Part shown: positions 24,101 to 36,100 of the stretch, one piece after another
Layout: each line of letters starts with the position of its first letter
How positions within the stretch are numbered: the first letter of the stretch is position 1
Assembly (NCBI RefSeq): GCF_964204865.1
Contig: NC_135259.1
Span: 14,394,974 to 14,458,973, forward strand
Reading direction: 5' to 3'
DNA length: 64,000 nt
Source: Styela clava
Lineage: Eukaryota > Chordata > Ascidiacea > Stolidobranchia > Styelidae
Made by a program: the position numbers and the translations under genes
The notes under the pieces: generated by a model
What the model was told of the DNA's origin: nothing
Database searches by the model: none
What the model saw: only the letters and a program-made list of their open reading frames with translations

Positions 24101-27100
24101 GATGGGAATTGGGATAGGATAGATGATATGTTGTATGAACATTGTAATGGTGGAGCAGCTGCTTCCCATTTACCTGTCAGAATATTTGCTGTTGGTGGCA
24201 TATTGATAGGAGGTTATTGTCAACATACTTCTATTGAGTTTTATACTCCCTCTACAAATCAGTGGACAAAATTTGGAGGTGACTTCCCAATATGGCAGCT
24301 TAAAGCATTTTATTTGGAGGCATTAGCGGCTGACAACACATTATTTGTGAAATGTAAAGATGACAACAAAATGGTTAAATTTGATATAAAATCCAAAAAG
24401 ATTGGTAATTTTATTACTGCAATGAAGTCTGATTCTTGTTCACTATGTCTCAGATAAACTATAGTAAGCTGATATACGCTATAATTTACTGTTCAATAAT
24501 TTATTTGCTTAATAAAGTTCACTTCACACTTTTTCTAAACCCTGAGGTAGAAGCATTAATTTTGGAGGCATTAGCGACTGACAACACATTATTTGTGAAA
24601 TGTAAAGATGGCAACAAAATGGTTAGATTCAATATGAAAGCCAAACAGAATGGTAATTTAATTACTGCAATAAAGTCTAATTCGGGTTCACTCTGTCTCT
24701 GATAAACTATGTTAATCTGATACAAACTGTATTTTTCAATATTGTGTCTGCTTGATAATATGCACTTCACACTTCATTCATACTAGTTAACCAGGGAGCA
24801 CTCATTAGAAGAAAGAATCTAATTATGGTTGTTTGTTGTCCTATTACCCTGCACCGAGCCTCTCACGTCACAAGTGGGACTTTCTATATCTTCTGTCTGT
24901 CCCTTGTAAATATGAATTTAATGGTTTAGCAATTATTTAGTTTTCATTTTTCGATGATTCTTGATGAAGTTGTGATATATCTGTGAATTCTATATCCATA
25001 ATCTGATAAAATATTTATATTGCAATAGAACCTACACTAGTTGTTTATTGGATTGTGAGGTCTTTAATCTCAACAGAATTCCGAAAGGTATATTAGTATC
25101 ATATCGACAATATAAAATATGGTGACTGACATTGTATGATAATTTATTTGTACCTTAGTCCAAAGTCAATTGTTATTAACCAGGTAGTTATTTATTTTCA
25201 GTGAGGCCTTCTACATTTTCTAATTCCTGCGAAACGATACTTTACAATTTAGGCCAGTGATGCAAAGTAGAAAAATAAGCGATGTTGAAATAACATGCAT
25301 TGTGCCCCATAACCAACTGTTCCTCAGATTCTCCATAGCTCAAAAATAATGAAAAAACTTTTGCAGTGAATTTTAATTGAAATAAATAAGTACCGGTAAG
25401 TGTCTGTTATCTATCTCGAATAAATATATACAAGAGTGGAATTAATTTTTTTGATTGATAGAAGAACCATCAAAAGGGTTTTGAATCGCTGAGCTAGGTA
25501 ATATTAATTCATAACCAATCACAGCTTGGATTTGTAGAGTAACTTCACTCCAGATGTCTGTTTGGACTTATCAAATAATGAATTAACATGATATTTGACT
25601 TGAAGTTGAAATAATATAGTATACAATCGATAATATGCTTCTATGTTTATTTTATGAAACGATGAACTTTGCTAAACATATAGAAAAAACAGTGAAATTA
25701 ACATGCACTTCAAAGTGGTTAGAAAAACTCAATAATAATATTGCTGTTATTAAACAATTCCTGATAGCCCTTTGACATTATAAGATATAGATATTTGATG
25801 CTGTATAGGCTACCAGAGGTGGCCAACATGCCAATCACGATCTTGATAACTTCTTGGAAAAAATTGCATTTAATCAGTATTCGCTACTGTTTTGTGTTCT
25901 AAAAAGAAGTACTATAATACTTAACTAAATCTGTTGGAACAAAAGTCAAAACCTGATGTAGCACCTTATTACTAAACCAATATAAGTGTGTTTGCTATCG
26001 AGCTTTCGCACCGAACAGGCTAATCAAAATCAGATGATCCTGATGCAACAGTGCCAGTACTGCTATTTCTTGCCCTGCTATTTTTTGAAGTCAGTTTTCA
26101 GAACTTGATTTATTTAATACTCCAAATCAGAGATGTTACTGAGTGAACCTAAAAAACAGCTATTTGCCTTTTTTTCGAGAATCGTCAGAAAATTTATTGA
26201 AAATTAATTGATAAAGGTTTGTGGTACTGATTCTTTTTCTTTAAGACTTTATCATTGACCAGTATCATTGATTGCATGGAATTATGAAGATTTCAGTCTA
26301 TCTCAATCAAAGACAGGTGGCCACCACTGCTTTATACTACCGTATATTAAATTGTTTTTAATCAATTAAAATAATCATATCAAAATGATTTCCCAATCAG
26401 GTTTTATTCATTCATAAATTAGACATGCGATAGGAGAGCAATTCCCACCGACATCTTTATTTTTCATCTCGTTTTTTCCACCTGACATGAATAGCACTGT
26501 TACATAGTTGCTATCACCAATCAGATAAATTTCCTGTTTTATGATAAATGCCTTGGTGTTTTGTTTATCTAAACTCCAGCCGTTTATGCTGCTCCAGCTA
26601 TCGACTGAAACTGTATAAGCTTCAGAGGATGAGTATCCACCAACATAATATCCCTTTTGAGTTCAAAGCGCTATAACCGCCAAGAACACAGATGTTGTTA
26701 TTGAACCATATTGCTGAACAGAAATGTTTCGAACCCCTCATGCTTGTAATTGGTTCCCACTTTTTCGTGTTTATGTCAAATTCTTCAGCTTGTTTACTTG
26801 TTTCTTTACCTCCCATCGCATAAATGTATGAATCTGACGTTGTAACTGCAAATCCTCGCCCCAACCCACAACCTTCCATATCTTCAGTCCATGTATTTTC
26901 TTCTAGGCTATATGACGAAGTTTTCCATCTGTCAATGACATATATGAAGCCTTTGAAAGTAACACATCTGAAATAGGAAGGCTCATGAGACATGGATGCC
27001 AAATTTATCCATTCTTTGCCATTCAATTTTCTCAAATATTTTCCATGGAGCAAATAAATAGTGTTGTTTATTGAAATGATATCTGGTTTTTCTCTAGATA

Positions 27101-30100
27101 CACATCTTGGTATTCTCACAATCTGTGACCAATCTTTTTTGTTGCAGTTAAATTTATGAAGGATGCGACTTTCTTCACGAAGTACCACAAAGTAAGGCTG
27201 GGGTCCCTCATTTTCATCAATTTCATTTGACCCTTCTACTTCCTGCAGAAATGTTTTCTGTATCTCTAAATTTTCACTCCTGGTTTCAAGCATAGCATCT
27301 ATCAGTAAATCTTTACATTCCATGGACTCATTCATAAGAGGCTCTGTTTTAACGTTTTCTCTGATAAAATCATTTGATAATTCTTCTAACTTGATTATTC
27401 TTAATAGATCAACAAATTCTTTTTCACGATTTTCTACTTTTACCCACTTTGTAGCAGCATTCCACTTTAAGACTTCATTTGAAACTTTGGAGATAAAGGC
27501 ACACAAGTCCTTTTTATTTATTGTCAAAAATTCGTCCCTTTCAATAACGCTTTTAAAGTTTCTAATGATAAAATCACTTATATCTTGCTTTGAATCTTTC
27601 TGGTTATATGCCTGAGTCAAGTTTGCGAACTGTATACAGTTTTCAACACTCAAATTATCCAACAAATATTCGGAGCATGTATCGACGAGGTCGCATAGTT
27701 TCCACAAATCTGCAGCAAAAATTAGGTTTTCTATTTTATCCATTGTTAGTACAACTTTACCAGTGTATATAAAATCAACACACTGTTTCACCACATCCAG
27801 GTCTAAGTCATTGACTTCCATGTAACCATTCTGTTTTTCTTTTGTATCATTGGATAACATTCCATCAAAATAAGGTGAAGCTGCAGCAAGAATATTTCTA
27901 TGAACATGAAATTCCTCTTTTCCAACCTTTATCATGAAATCACAATAGTTAGTTCCATTCTGTTGCCTTTTTAATGAAGATAACAGATTTTTTGAATAGG
28001 TTTTGCTTTCTTTCTCTTCACCCATGATTGTTAGTTAAATTGATTTAAATATTGATTTTACTCTGTTTTTAAATCCATAAATCGAAAAAAAAACAATTAT
28101 TTTCCAACTTATTGTTTCGAAAATCATTATGTTACAAAAATATCTAGGCTTTAAACTTGATTCCTGGTACTTGAAATCATTTAAATTTCACTATTCTTTA
28201 ACTGACTTGGCTGTCAAAATGTCACAAAAGATATCTGTTACTTTTTCACATTTTTTGTGCAATTAAACCAGATTCCTATATATAGGCTGTTTCAGCAAAA
28301 AGAGTAGGTGCATTGTTGAATCCACAACATGAAGCTTTATATTGCTCATGATTGTTGGTTTTATTACCTCCATGGTCAGGATGATAAATTCCAGAGTGTT
28401 TTGTGCACAGTCAAGTACCTAAATAAATATCGATCCAACTGGCTCATTGGTATCCTACATGTGCCTTTCAGCAGTGTTTTATATTTTTTGTTATGTGCTT
28501 CTTGATCCGAGTTGGACTGAATGATAAGACTAAATATGCATCTACCGTAGTTTATTAACACTTGTTCTTTGATACTAACCCTTTTTGCATTGCTGTTGCT
28601 TTCAATCAAAAACTGTTGAGTTTGATTTAGCAAACTTTAACAAGTTTATTTGGTACACATAAAAGTATTTCAAAAGCAGTAAGGTAAAAAACATGGCAAA
28701 TGAAAGAGAAAGTAAAAGTTGATCCCAGTATGTACTGATAATATTAGAAAAGCAAAGGCAAGAAGAAAAGAATTATGACTTCATAATCAAAGTTGGAGAT
28801 GAGAAAATCCATGTTCACCGAAATGTTATTGCAGCATCTTCATCCTATTTTGATAAATCTGTCGAAAAATGTGTAAAATTTATTTATACCGGAAAATTGC
28901 TGTTTTCCACTAACTCTTCCTGAATTTCTTATTCTAGTGTCATGACTTTTCAATTTGACAGAGCTTTATGGCATGTATTTCGAGTTTTTGATTGAAAATT
29001 TGGATCCAAGAAACTGTTTTTTCTACAAGGAGTTGGCTCAAAAATATCATCATGTGAATTTTGTCAAATACCAAGACCTTTAATGAAAGATTATGAGGAT
29101 TTTAGATTATATTTGATAAAGATGTTAAGTGAGTCTATTCACACTTTGAAAAAATTAAAAAAATAAGTTGGATATCGTTAGGGCACCAGTAACATAATCG
29201 GGTTCCTGTAAACCAGTTCCTCACATGTCTTTTTACCAAAACATGGTAGAATGTTGTATAACATTAATTGCCAAACAACTGAAGTATCCAGGATTACAAA
29301 AATATCTGAACAATTCTCAGAGGGTCATAGAAATGTTGACCAATATATTACTATTGGGTTTTATACTCCCTCTACAAATCAGTGTACAAAATTTTGGATG
29401 ATGTGACGGCACTTAATTTATTTGCCTTATAAAATTTACTTTACACTTTGTTCATACTAGTTAACTATTAAACACTCATTAGAAGAAAATATTTAATTAT
29501 GGTTGTTTGTTGACTGATTACCCTGCATCGAACTCTCATGTCACCAGTGAGCTTTTCTGTATCGTCTGTCTGACCCTTGTAAATATAAATTTCATACATT
29601 GTCAATTATTGCATTTTGATGATTTTTGTTATTTGTCATTCTAATTCTATGCAGACATTTCAAAAATCTGGAATAAATAAATTCTCAGCTTGAAGCATGT
29701 AACAGCCTATCATGTAAATATAGACGTCAACACGCCACACTAACCATGTGCCTCTGATTGCAAACCTTTATAAAATGATCCCAAATAACAACTGCTGCTG
29801 AACTATGTCCCAACGTCTATATATTACATTATGTTTTTGATGTTACACTCAAATAAACTTGGATATTGATGGAGTTATGTAATGTATGTATATTCTGCTC
29901 GAAATTATTACCACAATAACAACAGAATTGACCTGACAGCACATATCAGTAAAAAACAGACAAAACAACATTCTATTATTCTTTTTCGTCCTGTGACAGA
30001 CGCTTCCCAGATTACGTGAGTATTGTTAACAAGGTATCAAACTGCTAAAAGGGATTATGTCATTAGGAAAAGCAGATATCAGAAAATACCAGACAGACGT

Positions 30101-33100
30101 TGTGCATAAGTTAGCACGTATAGGTTAGATAGATATAACACACCACTGCCATTTTCGGTGCATTTAAATAGCATATCGTGTGTTAGTGTATACCCAACAA
30201 CATACGATGTGGTACACTTTGAGGTGTGTTATACAACCTGTTGGCGATCACTAGAAGCATTTATTTTGGAGGCATTCGCGACTGGCGGCACATTATTTGT
30301 GAAATGTGAAGATGGCAATAAAATGGTTAGATGCAATATAAAAACCAAAAGATTGGTACCGGTAATTCAATTACTGCAGTGACGTCTGATTCTAGTTCAC
30401 TCTGTCTCTGATAAACTATAGTAATTTGATGCAATGATATATTTGCTTGATAATATGCACTTCTTCACACTTCATTCATACTTGTTAACTAGGGAGCGCT
30501 CATTAAAGAAAATCTCTAATTAATTGTTTCTTGTTATATTAGCCTGCATCAACCCTTTTCACGGTGCTACTGGGCCTTTCTATATCGTCTGTCTGTCCCT
30601 TGTAAATATGAATTTTATGGTTTAGTAATTATTTAGCTTTCATGTCCAATGCCTATTCTTGATGAAATTGCTTAATATATCTGTGAATTCTATATTAATT
30701 ATCTGGTAAAATGTTCATATTGCAATAGAACCTGCACTAGTGGTTTTGAGGTTTTTAACATCAACAGAATTCCAAAAATTATATTAATATCATATCGACA
30801 ATATCAAATATGATGACTGACAATAAATGATAATTTTTTCGTACCCTTAGCTAAAAATAGCTAAGTCAATCGTTCTTAACCGGGTAGGTATTTATCTCCA
30901 GTGAGGCGTTCTACAATTTCTAATTCATGCGAAACGATACTTTACAATTTAGGCCAGTGATGCGAAGTAGAAAAATATGCGATGTTGAAGTAACCTGCAT
31001 TGTGCAATAATGTAAACAAGTTTTGCAGTGAATTTTGATTGAAATAAATGAGTCAGTGTCTTTTATCTATCTTGAATAAATGTATACAAGAGTGGAATGA
31101 ATTTTTTTGAATGATAGAAGGACCAGCAAAAGGGTTTTGATTTGTTGAGCTAGGTAATGTTAATTCATAACCAATCACATTAACAGAGTCCAGGTCTCTG
31201 TTTGGACTTATCAAATAATAAATTAACATGATACTTGACTTGAAATAATACAATATACAATCGATAATATGCTTCTATGTTTATTTTATGAAACAATGAA
31301 CTTTGCTAAACATATAAGAAATAACCTGTAAAATTAACATGCACTTCGAAGTTGGTAGAGAAATCCTGTTCAGAGAAGCTAATAATAATATGGCTGGTAT
31401 CGAACAATTCCTCATGCCCTTCGACATTGAAAGTTATAGATATTTGATGCTTTATACCAGTGGTGGCCAACATGCCAATTACAATCTTGATAACTTCTTG
31501 GTTGGTTTCCTCATCATTTTGCAAAAATATCTGTATTTTCCTTTTTTGCTGCGCAAAATAACCTAAATTTCACTAGTCTTTGGCTGTCAAAATATCACAC
31601 AACTAAGATATCTGTTACTTTCACACATCTCTTTGCGCAACTAAACCAGATTCGATATATGACTGTTTCAGTAAGAATGGTAGCTGTATTGTTGAATCCA
31701 CAACACGAAGCACATTATTGTTGGTTTTATTGCCTTGACTGTCAGAATGATAAATACCTGAGTGTGTTTGTACATTTAAGTACCTAAATCAATATTAATG
31801 TAACCAGTACTTTGAAATTATCCAGGAGTGTGTTCAGTGTTTTTTGTTTTTGATCTGCTATTGGATGGGTGTCGGAATAATATCTGATTCATTATCTGAG
31901 ATGAAACAGAATGATAAGACTAAATATTTATTTAGTTTAAGACTTGTTCTTTAACCCTTACTAACCCTATTTGCGTTATTGCTGCTTTCAATGAAAAAAA
32001 TTTAGGTTTGATATAGCAAATATCAACAAGTTTGTTAAATATATATATATAAGCATTTCCAAAAGCTGTTGGTTAAAAAAACATGGCGAATGAAAGAGAA
32101 AGTAAAAGTCCACCACAGGATCTACTGATAATGTTAGAAAAGCAAAGGCAAGAAGAAAAGTATTGTGACTTCATAATCAAAGCTGGAGATGAGAAAATCC
32201 ATGTTCATCGAAATGTTATTGCAGCATCTTCATCCTATTTTGATAAAATGTTGTCTCACAATAGTAAAGAAAGAAAAGATGGGTTTGTTGAGCTACAGGA
32301 TGTGGATCCAGAATCTGTCAAAAAATGTGTAAAATTCATTTATACCCGAAAAGTGCTGTTTTCCACTAATTCTCCTAATTTTCTTATTCATGTGTCGGAG
32401 CTTTTCAATCTGACAGAGCTTTCTGACATTTATTTCGAGTATTTGATAGAAAATTTGGATCCAAAAAACTGTTTTTTTTACAAGGAGTTGGCTCAAAAAT
32501 ATCATCATGTAAATTCTCAAAAACAGATTGAGAAATACATTTCTGAGAATTTTGATAAAATGACTTCGACAGAAGATTTCCAGAAAAAATCGTTAGATGA
32601 AATTCAGAAGTATATGAATTCCTTATCTGGCACTTATGGTGAAGGAGAAATTTTAAAGTGGAAAGCTGCTGTCAAATGGGTCAAAGCAGACATGGAAAAT
32701 CGTACGTCAATGTTTCTTCATCTTCTGCGTGTCATTAGTCTTGCTGATTTACCGAAGAATTTTGTCAACGACCAAGTTCAAACTGAACGAAAGAAATCAG
32801 TTTGATATCGCTATGGCACCAGTAACAGAATCAGCTGCGGAATCTGGTTTCTGTAAACCAGTTCCTCACATTGTCTTGTTACCAAAACATGGTAGAATGT
32901 TGTATAACATTAATTGCCAAAGATCTGAAGTATCCAGGATTACAAAAATACCTAAAGAATTTTCAGGAGGTCATAGAGATGTCGTTTGCATCGACAAAGA
33001 GATATACGTTTTTCACAAACAAAGTTTGATAAAATATTCCAGTGGAATGTGGAAAAATTTAGCAAACTTGGAAAGTGAACCTTCAAACTATAAATGTGTG

Positions 33101-36100
33101 ACTTTCAAAGGTTGTATAGTCCTGATTGAGCCTGAAAAATTCTCAAAATTCATTCCTGAGACAAATACTTGGGTTGAGGAACAGGAGGGCCATCAACTAG
33201 GAGAAGGGGTTATGGTCACTGCATCTTCTGATCATATTTATGCTCTTGGTGGGGAAGGTACTGAGAAGCAAGCTAAAGAATTTGATGAGGATTGGGACAG
33301 GATTGATGATATGTTGTATGAACGTTGTAATGGAGCAGCAGCTGCTTCTTGTTTGCCTGTCAAAATATTTGCTCTCGGTGGTTTATTGTGCGGAAGATTT
33401 GATCTACATACTTCTATTGAATTTTATACTCCCTCTACAAATCAGTGGACTAAATTTGGAAATAATTTCTCAACGGTTGATGTGACAGCATTTAATTTAG
33501 AGGCATTTGCCACTGACAATGCATTATTAGTGAAAGGCAAAGATGTCAACAAAATGGCTAAATTCGATATAAAATCCGAAAAGATTAGTAATTCAATTAG
33601 TGCAATGAAGTCTGATTCTGGTTCACTCTGTCTCAGATAAACTTATAATAATCTGATGCAAACTATATTTTTCAATGTTTTATTTGTTTGTTAAGGTTCA
33701 TTTCTCACCTTATCCATACCAGTTACCGTAATTGCATTAAAAGTTACGAGACACCATATGTTATAACGTAATCATTTAAATATGAAACATATAAATTGTT
33801 TATTGTTAATTATTGTGTCTTAGCGATTTTTGTCATTTGTCATTCTAATTGAATGCTGACATTTCAAATATCTGGAGTAAATGAATAAATAAATTCACAG
33901 CCTAAAGTATGTAACAGCCTATCATGTAAATGTAGATTTTTTACACTTCCCAAAGTAATATAAAATAAATGCAATGATTGAGTACGTATCAATATCACTC
34001 AATCGACATTCCTCAATTATATTGCTCAAAGATTGAGTATGACTTCAAGAATCAAGCCTACTAGGATCACATATTTTAGAGTGATCTGGTTTTGTCATGT
34101 TTTTCTTACAGACAATTTGCTTATTTTCTTATGCTAAGTCTGATCTATTGATACGATTCATATCTTATTAATATATAAAGTAAATATAAATTCTGCTCAT
34201 TTTTGGAGGTAGCTGTCATTCATTAGCCATTTCAATTGTTACTTAACACTATTTCTAATACATAATTAATTTATATTTATTTTGTTTATCTTTCAATGAA
34301 ATGACCACTTCATGAATACTGAGCCTTTTAATCAATGCTTAATCTTTTTCATTCTTCACATATTTTTTGATCTTATTTGATTTGTTTGAATTATCTATCT
34401 TAAAATATTTATGTAAACATGGAATTTCCGAATAATTCAGTGAGTTGGTGTGGTTAAAACTGTCCTGACATCGCCTTAGTTAATGATTTCTCGATCTACT
34501 TTTTTGTACACCATCTTACTCATGATCAAAGCAGTAAGGTTACAATACGAGATTGCTCATGTAGTATTTTGGATCTCATGTTTCAAACCCCATTTGAAGT
34601 TAATGCAACTTCTATTTCCATCTTGTATTTTTCCTTGTGTACTGTTATTTTTGGTACCACGTCACAGTTTAAACCAATTTCTATCTTATCCGTCCGTAAA
34701 CGAAATCTATTCAAGTATCAGTGACTATTTAGATCCTTGCTTTGTGTAAAGTTTGAAACATTTCGTAGAAGAATCATTAGAAATAATTGCCATGATAATT
34801 TCTATAATAAATCTATTATGCACCTTTCTAGACTTCCACTCATTTTTTTCATAATTTTTGTCAAATTGCGATCATTGTTAATACTTCTATATACAGTTAT
34901 ACTTCGATCCGGAAAGCATAAGTATTTGGATGTGACGGACACTCCTCTACAATATGCAGAACTTCTTAGGAATCCAGATGTTTCAAAATTTCAGGGCTTC
35001 GATTCAACTCTGCAATCAAGGTCTTTTGTTGAAGTAAGTTTGACTTTATGTACACAGTGGACTCATGAATTACGGTACTCTATAACAGGGGTTCTCAAAC
35101 TTTTGGTGTTGCGGAGCCCTTGAAAGGTTGAATATTATTCGCGGAGCCCCAAAATAAATTTTAAAATTGTTACTTTCAGATTATTATTCCCGAGCAAGTT
35201 AAAAGTACTTTATTTATTTTAAATGCTGAACCTTTTTTAATAGGGTTAACACAAGTCATAAATAAATCTAAATTTTATACTAAAGCTGTAAATTTGACAC
35301 TTGACGAACATATTAATAAATTAAGGATCGAATCTTTTCTTTTTTGACATTTTTGGAAGACTTAATTAAAAGGCCGTTAGTAACGTGCGCTATTTCATTT
35401 TGTTACAATCGCCGATTTTTTCCGTCAGCATGGCGTGTTTTGAACATCTTTACGCCGCTGTTTATTCTCCCTAAATCAAAAATTTCCCTCGGCATATACA
35501 TGAATTTTTACACAATGACGACGTTAATTGCTTTTTTATTCTCGTGGGGAATTATGAGTTCAATGTGAAAAACATGTTACCATATTATAGTCATCGGCGA
35601 CGAAATGCTAAAAATATTAATCAATAAAAAGGTAAATCCACAACTCAAATTTCTTGATTGGAAAGCGGCATTCTAAAATATTTAAACTGAAACTTAAAAT
35701 GGAAGATCACACTTTGGTTTCAGCAGACTCACCTCAGATTGAAAACGCTTCTATAGACATTGTAAATCACAAAATTTGGTGTTATGTTAGGTTTTCATCG
35801 TAGTAGCTGCGAAATCGAAACACAGTCAATTGTACGCGCGATTTCCCTTTTTTCCATTCTGAAACTACCGACGCAGCCGCACGCAATCAATTGTGCGCGC
35901 GATCCGCGATGTAACTTTTTTCATTCTGAAACTACCGACGGAGCTGAATGCAATAAAATAATTTTCAATTGTTCGTATTTTCCCCAGACATTGTGATTTT
36001 TTGAACGGCGATATCTTGCTTAAAAATAATCTCAAGTGCGAAAGAACAAATCAAGTTTGACAAATCCCAAGATCGCAAAAATACTACACCAATTTATTTA

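Noticed and set aside
32729..32820. An intron reconnecting the two halves of C4, or a separate start for the Kelch half
   Set aside because: No donor/acceptor pair restores the frame, sister copies are intronless, and the ATG at 32729 reads the BACK region in the wrong frame.
35344..35996. Open frames inside the 1.5-kb hAT-like element as transposase
   Set aside because: Too short and without hAT transposase motifs or BED finger.
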